From assembly GCA_947379865.1 (NCBI GenBank), contig CANCOY010000062.1:1-23331 (forward strand): DNA of 23,331 nucleotides. The letters run 5' to 3'. Shown here one piece after another: positions 14,588-21,269 of this stretch. The stretch is from Acetobacteraceae bacterium. GTDB taxonomy: Bacteria; Pseudomonadota; Alphaproteobacteria; Zavarziniales; Zavarziniaceae. Position 1 is the stretch's first letter; every line of letters starts with the position of its first letter. Under the pieces are notes generated by a model. The model was not told the DNA's origin, made no database searches, and worked only from the letters and a program-made list of their open reading frames with translations. Position numbers and translations under genes: made by a program.

Positions 14588-16207
14588 TTAGATCTTGACA
14601 TCGACGGCGAGCGAACCGCGGCCTGGGCGCCCGGCTGGCGCCGCTGAGGGCGGAGGCATCTCGGCCTGACGCAGATCGCCTGCGCCGTCGTCGAGCTGGG
14701 CCTGGCGGGTTCCGGCATAGCCGCTGCCCCAGGTGCCTCCATCCCGCCGCTGGCCACTCAACGAGAAGTCGAGACTGCCGCTGGTGGTGGAAAGACCTGC
14801 ATCCTGAAGGGCCTGCTGCAGTGTTCTGGCATCGCTGCGCAGCATCGCCAGTGTGTCGGCGCGGTCCGCTGAAATGCTGGCGGTCACCGCCCCGTCCTTG
14901 CCCACGTCCAGATGTACCCGCACCCGACCAAGGCTTTCCGGATCCAGCTGGATATCATAAGAGCGGCCGCCGTCGCCGGCCTGGGCTACCAGCTTTGCCG
15001 CAACCTGAGAGGCGGGGGGCTGAGTGGGGGTGGCGAAGCGTGGGTGCGCCGGCGCATTTGTCGACGAGCCTGGGGTCGCGGCACCGGGCTGCTCGCCCAG
15101 GCGCAGCGCCTGGTCTGACAGGGCGCCGGCCTGCGCTGTGGCAGACCCTGAGGGGAGGCCGTTGGCGCTGCCCTTTGTCTCTGGCGTGGCAGCATTTTCA
15201 AGGCTGGCAGTCTTGGCATTGGTATTGATAGCCGCCGTGCTGGCAGCGGCTGCTGTGGGGGCAGCCGCCTTGGCCGGGGCTGATGTCTCGGCCGGATCAG
15301 CCGCCGCCTCATCCAGGTGGCGTGGTGCGGCAGCCTCTGTCCTGGGCGTGCCCGGGGTCGGGACATCGACCGCAGACATGGCAACCACTGCGGTTTCTGG
15401 CGAAATCACCGGGCCAGTGGCGAGCGAAAGAGGGCTGGCGGGCATAGCTCCCGCCCGCACGGTGACGGCGTCGTCCCCCGGATTGGCCGGCAGAAGGAAT
15501 TCCTGCCCGTCTGCCGTTACGGGTACCGGGGTGCCAGCGGACGCGGCTGCCGGGGTAGCCTTGCCATCTTGAGGCGCCGCGACCGGGGCGCCGCTCAAGC
15601 CATTCTGCTCGCCCTTGGCAAGGGCGATTGCGACTGCGGGCTGGGCAAGAACTGCTGACAGTGTGGTGGGGGGAAGCACCGAAAGCACTGGCTGAGGGGG
15701 CTGGGCCGGGGCCGCTGCCTGATCCGCGGACCCGTCAGTCTCGACAGGGGCGTCCAGCAGAAGGGTGGGTGCCGGCGTTGTGGCGTCCGCCTGGGTGGCG
15801 CCAGACTTTGGGGTTGCGTTGCGCGGCACCGTGCCATCTCGCGGTGCCATGTCGGCGGTTTCCGGTGCCTGGGCACCCGTTTCGGTGGCTGCCTGTTGCG
15901 CCGGGGCCTTGTCAGCCTTGTTCTCGCGGGGCGCCTGAGGGGCGCGGCTCTCCTCGCGGGCAGGTGTGGTTACTGCCTGCCCGGCCTCACCGCTGTCGCG
16001 CGTCTCGGCAACATCGCGGCGTTCAGGGTGTGGGCGGGCTTCCTCAACCGACGGGCGCGGGTTTTTTCGCTCTGGTGCAACCGGCTGGAGGCCATGGTCC
16101 TGTCGGTCCAGCATGTCTGCAAAGGGCGCACCACCAACCGGCCGCCTCTCACGCTCAACAGCATTCGGCTGTGTTACACCCATTGCCTTGAGCACATCGA
16201 TTGTCAT
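14588..16207 (-). CDS. fliK: Flagellar hook-length control protein FliK
   Basis: FliK is exported during hook growth and its C-terminal domain switches FlhB specificity from hook to filament substrates. The 539-residue product is mostly low-complexity, rich in Ala, Pro, Thr and Gly (about 30-400), as expected of the ruler part. A compact C-terminal Flg_hook domain carries Y-D-I-Q-L-D-P-E-S-L-G-R-V-R-V-H-L and L-R-S-D-A-R-T-L-Q-Q-A-L-Q-D-A-G-L. The start at 16207 gives M-T-I-D-V-L-K-A-M-G and lies about 25 bases after the predicted sigma-54 transcription start. An upstream in-frame ATG at 16435 would precede the promoter, so I reject it. The ribosome-binding sequence (GGGTGGG) is weak. Confidence 0.88.
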   Translation of the reverse strand: MTIDVLKAMGVTQPNAVERERRPVGGAPFADMLDRQDHGLQPVAPERKNPRPSVEEARPHPERRDVAETRDSGEAGQAVTTPAREESRAPQAPRENKADKAPAQQAATETGAQAPETADMAPRDGTVPRNATPKSGATQADATTPAPTLLLDAPVETDGSADQAAAPAQPPQPVLSVLPPTTLSAVLAQPAVAIALAKGEQNGLSGAPVAAPQDGKATPAAASAGTPVPVTADGQEFLLPANPGDDAVTVRAGAMPASPLSLATGPVISPETAVVAMSAVDVPTPGTPRTEAAAPRHLDEAAADPAETSAPAKAAAPTAAAASTAAINTNAKTASLENAATPETKGSANGLPSGSATAQAGALSDQALRLGEQPGAATPGSSTNAPAHPRFATPTQPPASQVAAKLVAQAGDGGRSYDIQLDPESLGRVRVHLDVGKDGAVTASISADRADTLAMLRSDARTLQQALQDAGLSTTSGSLDFSLSGQRRDGGTWGSGYAGTRQAQLDDGAGDLRQAEMPPPSAAPAGRPGRGSLAVDVKI

Positions 16208-16241
16208 AGCGGAACCCACCCAAAGGAAGCGCGGTGGGCAA

Positions 16242-16257
16242 TGCAAGGGTCGGGCCA
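16242..16257 (-). promoter_or_regulatory. Sigma-54 promoter of fliK-flgD
   Basis: Read on the minus strand this is TGGCCC-GACCC-TTGCA, with invariant GG (-24) and GC (-12) exactly ten bases apart and a T before the TGG. Only one position departs from TGGCAC-N5-TTGCA. Transcription would begin near 16231, about 25 bases before the fliK ATG. FlbD is the obvious activator. Confidence 0.8.
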
Positions 16258-16463
16258 AGGGGCTGCCCCCTTGGAAGTACAGGGGTTCCAGCCCGCCGCC
16301 CCGCCAAACGCCCTGGCGGCTTCCAGGTTTCAGGCAAAAGGTGCCGCCCGGCGCGCAAGGCTTGCCGCCTCTGCTGCCCGCAACAAAGGGCTGGCGGGCG
16401 TCAACGGATCTGCCTCGTGGTTTGCCTGGGGTCACCTGCAGCCGCCATGGCTGCCCGGCGTTG

Positions 16464-16478
16464 CGGCAGATCCTGCCG
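16464..16478. promoter_or_regulatory. Palindrome CGGCA-N5-TGCCG, site 1 (candidate FlbD/ftr element)
   Basis: CGGCAG-ATC-CTGCCG has six-base perfect arms. The identical 15-mer recurs at 16759. It lies roughly 240 bp upstream of the predicted fliK start site and 250 bp upstream of that of flgK, a workable enhancer distance for a sigma-54 activator. Protein identity is inferred from flbD and from sigma-54 promoters on both sides. Confidence 0.6.
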
Positions 16479-16498
16479 AGTGTGACAGGCGCGCAATG

Positions 16499-16513
16499 CG
16501 GCAGCTTGTGCCG
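16499..16513. promoter_or_regulatory. Palindrome CGGCA-N5-TGCCG, site 2 (candidate FlbD/ftr element)
   Basis: CGGCA-GCTTG-TGCCG has the same arms and spacing as site 1 but a different core, showing that the arms are the conserved part. It starts 35 bp after site 1, so the two form a tandem pair. This is the layout expected for cooperative binding of an AAA+ activator. Confidence 0.55.
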
Positions 16514-16666
16514 GGTAGGGTGGCGCCAGGCCAGGTTCCACGGACGGCTGCCAGGCCGTGACCTCGCCCGTCTTCAACTTCACTGGTGGAGATGGCCAAG
16601 GTTGCCGGGCGCGACCCTGTCGGGCCACTCCCCGGACATGGCGGCAGAGCCTTTCTGCTTTTCCCG

Positions 16667-16708
16667 GGTTTGGCCCATGGTTTGGCCCATGGTTTGGCCC
16701 ATGGTTTG
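16667..16708 (+). repeat. 12-bp tandem repeat (3.5 copies) within flgK promoter
   Basis: Three exact copies of GGTTTGGCCCAT (16667-16678, 16679-16690, 16691-16702) are followed by a half copy GGTTTG at 16703-16708. Each copy carries a TTTGGCCC -24-like element. The period equals the 12-bp step from the GG of a -24 element to the GC of a -12 element. Only the last full copy is followed by GC, giving a valid promoter. Slippage duplication is the likely origin. Confidence 0.9.
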
Positions 16709-16710
16709 CT
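16695..16710 (+). promoter_or_regulatory. Sigma-54 promoter of flgK-flgL
   Basis: TGGCCC-ATGGT-TTGCT: GG at 16696-16697 and GC at 16708-16709 are exactly ten bases apart, with the same TGGCCC -24 element as the fliK promoter. Transcription would begin near 16720, leaving a leader of about 120 bases before the flgK start. That leader contains palindrome site 3. Confidence 0.78.
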
Positions 16711-16758
16711 AGGAGGGGGCAGGTCGGTTCGCCAATTGGCGGGTCTGACCAGAGGTTC

Positions 16759-16773
16759 CGGCAGATCCTGCCG
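16759..16773. promoter_or_regulatory. Palindrome CGGCA-N5-TGCCG, site 3 (candidate FlbD/ftr element)
   Basis: It is an exact copy of the 15-mer at 16464, and with flanking C and G the arms reach seven bases. It lies about 46 bp downstream of the predicted flgK transcription start. A degenerate relative, TGGCG-GGTTG-TGCCG, follows at 16781-16795, two helical turns on. Downstream ftr elements are known for the divergent Caulobacter flaN/flbG promoters. Confidence 0.6.
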
Positions 16774-16840
16774 GGTTAGGTGGCGGGTTGTGCCGGGTGG
16801 GTCAGCAGGCCCTGTGGTGTTGCTGGAAGTGGAGATGGCT

Positions 16841-18952
16841 ATGTCGCTTGGTTCGATCATGAATACGGCCCTGAGCGGGCTCATGACTGCGCAGGCAGCC
16901 CAGGCTGTCACTGGCGAGAATACGGCCAATGCCCGGACCGAAAACTATGCGCGGCGGGTCATTCAGCAGCAGGTCGGGGCAGCGCCCGGGATTTCCACAG
17001 GCGTCCGGCTGGGGGACGTGACCCGTGCCGTTGATGCCTTCGTTGCCAGTGCGCTGCAGGCGGCCAATGGCAATCTGGGCCGCGAAGATATTGTCAACCA
17101 GGCCCTGCAAAACCTGCAGAAGACGATCCTGCGCGCCGATGACAAGACGGGGCTTGCCGCCCGCATCGATCAGCTGGCCACGGCCATTGGCCGGCTGGGC
17201 GCCGATCCCGCGTCCAGCGCGGCACAGATTGGTGTCGTGCAGGCGGCCCAGACCTTTGCCAGCGATCTGGCGCGCCGTACCTCGGAACTCGACGCCCAGC
17301 GGAACACGGCCGAGACGCAGATTGGGGCAATAGTCACCCAGATCAATACGCTGCTGGAACGCCTTGATGCCCTCAACAAGGACTTTCAGCGCCAGGATGC
17401 CCTTGGGCAGTCAACCCTGACAATCGAGGACCAGCGCGACGGCGTGCTGAGCGAGCTGAGCAAGCTGGTTGATATCAAGACCGTGCGTGACCCCAAGGGG
17501 GTGATCTCGGTCCTGACGACCACCGGCACCAGCCTGCTGGGGGCCATCCGCTACAAGCTTGATTACACGCCACAAACCCCGGTTTCTTCGTCCACCATCT
17601 TCGAACAGATCATGCTGCGGCCGATTGATCCGGCCTCTGGCACCGTGCTGATGACCGGCGCCCGCGGTCTTGATGGCGGGCTATCAGGCGGGCAACTGAA
17701 GGGCTGGCTGGACCTGCGTGATACTGTTTTGCCGGGCATCCAGAATCAGCTGGGTGAACTGGCCAGTGCCGCCGATGCCATGAACGCGCTGACGAACAAA
17801 TGCTCGCCGGTGCCTGCCCCCTCGGCGCTTACCGGGCGCCAGACAAACATGATTGCCGCGGAGGTGGTGAACAACAGCGGTGCCAATCAGTACATCTGGG
17901 TTTCTCTCGCCAATCAGACCACGGGGGCCTTGGATGGCACCCGGAATCTGGTGACCATCGCACCGGGCGCGACCCTAGGGTCGGCTGTCGCTGCCATCAA
18001 CGGCTTCAGCGGCATGCAAAGCACGCTCACAAATGGTGTTCTGCAGATCAAGTCACTGCGTGCTGCAGACGGAATCGTGGTTGAGGATGGGGCGCCCCCC
18101 CTCAACATCGCTGGCCGCAGCTTCAGCCATTTCTTTGGTCTGAATGACATGTTCCAGGGGGCAACGCCCCTGAGCTATGACACGGGCCTGCAGCCAACTT
18201 CGAAGCTCAATGTGGGTTCGTCCACCATGGTCCTGCAGGTGCGCGGGCCCTCAAATGAACTTCTCAAGACAGCCCCCATTACCGTTGGCAGCACAGCCGA
18301 TGTCGCGGCGTTCATGGGTTCACTCAACACGCCGGCCGGGGTGGGTGGTTTTGTTACATACAGCCTCGATGCAAATGGCCGCCTCTCTTATGTGCCAGTT
18401 GCTGGGTATGAAGGGGTAACGATCCGTTTGGTTTCGGATACGACTGCGCGCGTCACCGGTGGCGCTGGCCTTGGCAAGCTATTTGGCATGGATGCTGGCA
18501 GCCGCATTGCCTTGGCAGCGGGCATCAGCGCCTCTGCGGCTCTGGTCGCCCAGCCGTCTCTTTTGGCGACGTCAACGCCCCAGACTAGCGGCACCCTTTT
18601 AAATGTCCTGGCGTCTGAAGGCGGCGGGGCACGGGCCTTGCAGGCTTTTGCCACACAGACCCTCAGCTTCAAGAAGGCAGGTGGCCTTGGGTCGGCGACC
18701 GCCACCTTTGGCCAATATGCCTCGTCCATCCTGACGGCGGCGGGCCTGGCAGCCTCTGGCGCGGCGGCCCGGGTTGCCGATCGCACGGCGGTGCAGACGG
18801 CGCTGGAGGTCCAGCAGGCCTCCACCTCTGGGGTGAACACTGACGAGGAAATGACAAACCTTGGGAATTATCAGCGGGCCTATGGCGCCTGTGCCCGTCT
18901 GATCACCACCACACGGGATATGTACGACACGCTGCTGGCCATGGTTCGTTAG
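16841..18952 (+). CDS. flgK: Flagellar hook-associated protein FlgK (HAP1)
   Basis: FlgK is the first hook-filament junction protein, exported through the flagellar channel. The 703-residue product has the conserved N-terminal helix region S-I-M-N-T-A-L-S-G-L-M-T-A-Q-A-A and N-A-R-T-E-N-Y-A-R-R-V. A long coiled-coil-like segment follows (about 90-220), then variable beta-rich middle domains. The C-terminal rod motif is G-V-N-T-D-E-E-M-T-N-L-G-N-Y-Q-R-A-Y with L-I-T-T-T-R-D-M-Y-D-T-L-L. At about 700 residues it is larger than the roughly 550 of enteric FlgK; the excess is in the middle. I choose the ATG at 16841, with GGAG 6 bases upstream; the ATG at 16835 is a close alternative. The ATG at 16586 lies upstream of the promoter and is rejected. 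Confidence 0.92.
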   Translation: MSLGSIMNTALSGLMTAQAAQAVTGENTANARTENYARRVIQQQVGAAPGISTGVRLGDVTRAVDAFVASALQAANGNLGREDIVNQALQNLQKTILRADDKTGLAARIDQLATAIGRLGADPASSAAQIGVVQAAQTFASDLARRTSELDAQRNTAETQIGAIVTQINTLLERLDALNKDFQRQDALGQSTLTIEDQRDGVLSELSKLVDIKTVRDPKGVISVLTTTGTSLLGAIRYKLDYTPQTPVSSSTIFEQIMLRPIDPASGTVLMTGARGLDGGLSGGQLKGWLDLRDTVLPGIQNQLGELASAADAMNALTNKCSPVPAPSALTGRQTNMIAAEVVNNSGANQYIWVSLANQTTGALDGTRNLVTIAPGATLGSAVAAINGFSGMQSTLTNGVLQIKSLRAADGIVVEDGAPPLNIAGRSFSHFFGLNDMFQGATPLSYDTGLQPTSKLNVGSSTMVLQVRGPSNELLKTAPITVGSTADVAAFMGSLNTPAGVGGFVTYSLDANGRLSYVPVAGYEGVTIRLVSDTTARVTGGAGLGKLFGMDAGSRIALAAGISASAALVAQPSLLATSTPQTSGTLLNVLASEGGGARALQAFATQTLSFKKAGGLGSATATFGQYASSILTAAGLAASGAAARVADRTAVQTALEVQQASTSGVNTDEEMTNLGNYQRAYGACARLITTTRDMYDTLLAMVR

Positions 18953-18960
18953 GGCTTTTG

Positions 18961-18986
18961 GTGCGCAGGCCTTCGCGCCTGCGCAC
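18961..18986. other. Hairpin in flgK-flgL gap
   Basis: GTGCGCAGGC (18961-18970) and GCCTGCGCAC (18977-18986) form a perfect 10-bp GC-rich stem with a six-base CTTCGC loop, starting 9 bp after the flgK stop. There is no T run, so read-through into flgL is expected. It could act as an RNA processing or stabilising element or set the flgK/flgL ratio. Confidence 0.6.
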
Positions 18987-19035
18987 TGGCTCAGACCTTG
19001 GATGACAGCAGGCAGCGCAGCAACAGGAGATGGAA

Positions 19036-19992
19036 ATGGTTACACGTGTCGCAAGCTTTGGCCGCAGTTACGCGCTTATTGCACAGGTGATGGCAGCCCA
19101 ACTGCGTTCCCAGCAATCCGAGGCGCAGAGTTCGACCGGCAGGAAAGCGGAAGACTATCAGGGCTATGGCACCGATGCGTCACGTCTGATCGCGGCAAAG
19201 ACATATCTTGCCACCACCCAGACGGGGCTTGATTCAGCCACCCAGCTCAAAACGACGATCGATGCCCAGCAATCGGCGCTCGACCGGGTGCGCGCGGTAC
19301 TTCAGAGATTTACCAAGTCCGTGCAAGATAGCATCTCAGGCTTTTCCGCCAATGGGTTGATGACGAGCGCTGATCTGTCACTCAGCAGCCTTGTGAGCGA
19401 ACTCAACGCCGCGCAAAACGGCAGCTACCTGTTTGGCGGCACCCGCTCGAATACTGCGCCCGTTGCGACCACTGCGGCAACCCCGGCCGGCTTACTTGCC
19501 CTTGCAAGTGCCAGCGTCGCCTTCGATCAGGCAGGCCAGGCGCGCACCGTCACAATTACCGGCAGTGGCAGCGTAACCTTTGGTGCCGTGGCCAGGAATG
19601 TAGGCACCAATATCCTGCAGGTCATGCAGAACATCTACAAGTACAACAATGGAACATCTACCCTGCCAGGCTTTGTCGGGGGCACTCCCCTGACAGGTGC
19701 CCTGACCACAGCACAGCAGAACTTTCTTGCCAACCAGTTGGGCTTGCTGGTTGCCGCGGACGCGCCGCTGGTTGATATCAGCGTCACTGGCAGCTTCGCG
19801 CAGAACCAGGTGGCCGACATGATCACCCGCCTGACCGCCCAGAAGACGGCGGCCACAAAGTTCATCAGCGATATTCAGGATGTGGACATTGCAGCGGCGA
19901 CGACCCGCATGAACGAAGACAGGTCCGCGGTGGACGTTGCAACCAAGGTGCTTGCCTCGGTCAACAAGTCGAACCTGTTGGACTATCTCTGA
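19036..19992 (+). CDS. flgL: Flagellar hook-associated protein FlgL (HAP3)
   Basis: FlgL is the second junction protein between hook and filament and is flagellin-related. The 318-residue product has a flagellin-like N-terminal helical domain (S-S-T-G-R-K-A-E-D-Y-Q-G-Y-G then L-D-S-A-T-Q-L-K-T-T-I-D). A conserved G-S-Y-L-F-G-G-T-R-S motif lies at about 136-145, where FlgL and flagellins turn into the variable domain. The C-terminal helix ends V-L-A-S-V-N-K-S-N-L-L-D-Y-L. I choose the ATG at 19036, with GGAG at 19026-19029 giving 6-base spacing; the ATG at 19030 abuts that site. The arrangement GGAGATGGNNATG is the same as at flgK. It should be co-transcribed with flgK. Confidence 0.9.
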   Translation: MVTRVASFGRSYALIAQVMAAQLRSQQSEAQSSTGRKAEDYQGYGTDASRLIAAKTYLATTQTGLDSATQLKTTIDAQQSALDRVRAVLQRFTKSVQDSISGFSANGLMTSADLSLSSLVSELNAAQNGSYLFGGTRSNTAPVATTAATPAGLLALASASVAFDQAGQARTVTITGSGSVTFGAVARNVGTNILQVMQNIYKYNNGTSTLPGFVGGTPLTGALTTAQQNFLANQLGLLVAADAPLVDISVTGSFAQNQVADMITRLTAQKTAATKFISDIQDVDIAAATTRMNEDRSAVDVATKVLASVNKSNLLDYL

Positions 19993-20003
19993 GTTTGCCA
20001 CGC

Positions 20004-20032
20004 CCCTTGGTCTGTTCTGAACAGGCCAAGGG
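20004..20032 (+). terminator. Hairpin terminator after flgL
   Basis: A 12-bp stem (20004-20015 with 20021-20032, one G-U pair) and a five-base loop begin 11 bp after the flgL stop. It is followed by ATTTG, a weak T stretch. Position and stem strength suggest the end of the flgK-flgL transcript, separating it from mnmA. Confidence 0.65.
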
Positions 20033-20069
20033 ATTTGCCTGATCGCCGCCAGGAGACTATACGGGGGTC

Positions 20070-21248
20070 ATGCTTAAGGATGCCCTCGATCTGGGCGCGG
20101 CTGCCCGTAGCCGCCCCCTTGCCGGTCTTGAAGGCCTGGCCCCCGGCGCGCGCGTGGTGGTTGCCATGTCGGGCGGTGTGGATTCCTCTGCTGTTGCCGC
20201 CCTGGTGAAGTCTGCCGGCTTTGAAGCCGTGGGCATCACCCTGCAGCTTTACGATCACGGCGCCGCCATTGGCCGCAAGGGATCCTGCTGTGCTGGCCAG
20301 GACATTCACGACGCCCGCCGCGTCGCCGAGTCCCTGGACATGCCCCATTATGTCCTCGACTACGAAAACCGCTTCCGGGCCGAGGTGATCACGCCCTTCG
20401 CCGAATCCTATGCGGCGGGCGAAACCCCGGTGCCTTGCGTGCTGTGCAACCAGCGCATCAAGTTTGCCGATCTGCTGCACACCGCCCGCGACCTGGGCGC
20501 CGCCGCCCTTGCCACCGGCCACTATGTGCGCCGCCACGAAGGCGCTGGCGGGCCAGAACTGTGGCGCGGCGCCGAGGTGGAGCGGGACCAGAGCTATTTC
20601 CTGTTTGCCACCCGCCCGGCTGAACTGGACTTCCTGCGTTTCCCATTGGGAGGCATGCCCAAGACCGAGACACGGGCGCTGGCCCGCCGCCTTGGCCTGG
20701 GTGTGGCCGAGAAGGCCGATAGCCAGGACATCTGTTTCGTTCCCGATGGCCGCTATGCCGATGTGGTCGCCCGGTTGCAGCCCCAGGCGGCACAGGCTGG
20801 CGATATTGTGGATCTGGCCGGCCGGGTGCTGGGCCGCCATCAGGGCATCGGCCGCTATACCATTGGCCAGCGCAAGGGCCTGGGCCTGGGCGCTGAGGTG
20901 GCCGATGGTGAGCCCGTCTATGTGGTGCGGCTGGAGCCTGCCACGGCCCGGGTGGTGGTTGGCCCGCGTCAGGCGCTGGCAACCCTTGTGCTGCATCTGC
21001 GCCAGGTAAACTGGCTGGGCGACGGCCCTCTGCGGCCCGGGCGCACGGGCCTGATGGTCAAGGTGCGCTCAACCCGCCCGCCGGCCGCCGCCACCCTTGC
21101 TGTGGCGGATGACGGGGCGGTGTCGGTGGTGCTGGACGAGCCTGAGATGGGCGTGGCGCCCGGCCAGGCCTGCGTCTTTTATCAGGGCGAGCGGGTGCTG
21201 GGCGGCGGCTGGATCGACCGCACGGGTGCCCTACTCGAGGCCCTGTAA
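20070..21248 (+). CDS. mnmA: tRNA-specific 2-thiouridylase MnmA
   Basis: MnmA makes the 2-thio group of U34 in tRNA for Lys, Glu and Gln, using ATP and sulfur relayed by a cysteine persulfide chain. The 392-residue product has the PP-loop S-G-G-V-D-S-S at 34-40, the catalytic cysteine in P-C-V-L-C-N-Q-R-I-K-F (C126, matching E. coli C102), A-T-G-H-Y, and the second active cysteine in S-Q-D-I-C-F-V (C222, matching C199). Downstream are the G-R-Y-T-I-G-Q-R-K-G-L-G linker and a C-terminal beta domain. The ATG at 20070 is preceded by GGAG with long spacing and a nearer GGGGG, so the start is less certain. It is a housekeeping gene converging on the next gene with 21 bp between them. Confidence 0.95.
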   Translation: MLKDALDLGAAARSRPLAGLEGLAPGARVVVAMSGGVDSSAVAALVKSAGFEAVGITLQLYDHGAAIGRKGSCCAGQDIHDARRVAESLDMPHYVLDYENRFRAEVITPFAESYAAGETPVPCVLCNQRIKFADLLHTARDLGAAALATGHYVRRHEGAGGPELWRGAEVERDQSYFLFATRPAELDFLRFPLGGMPKTETRALARRLGLGVAEKADSQDICFVPDGRYADVVARLQPQAAQAGDIVDLAGRVLGRHQGIGRYTIGQRKGLGLGAEVADGEPVYVVRLEPATARVVVGPRQALATLVLHLRQVNWLGDGPLRPGRTGLMVKVRSTRPPAAATLAVADDGAVSVVLDEPEMGVAPGQACVFYQGERVLGGGWIDRTGALLEAL

Positions 21249-21269
21249 CGGGGCCCTGTAACAGCCTTC

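Larger units (their letters stand above)
16208..16840. other. 633-bp divergent fliK/flgK control region
   Basis: No supported gene lies here. Open frames in it are GC-rich read-throughs upstream of fliK and flgK. It holds outward sigma-54 promoters for both operons, three CGGCA-N5-TGCCG palindromes, a degenerate fourth at 16781-16795, and a 12-bp tandem repeat. A further inverted repeat, GCAGCC-N5-GGCTGC, is at 16438-16454. In Caulobacter the divergent flaN/flbG pair, as I recall it, likewise uses sigma-54 promoters and ftr elements lying partly downstream of them, which matches this layout. Confidence 0.75.

Noticed and set aside
14821..16191. Several plus-strand open frames opposite fliK
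   Set aside because: All are antisense to the low-complexity Ala/Pro coding region of fliK and have the skewed composition expected of shadows.
18990..19008. Sigma-54-like TGGCTC-N5-TTGG in the flgK-flgL gap
   Set aside because: The -12 position has GG instead of the invariant GC, so it is unlikely to be a promoter for flgL.
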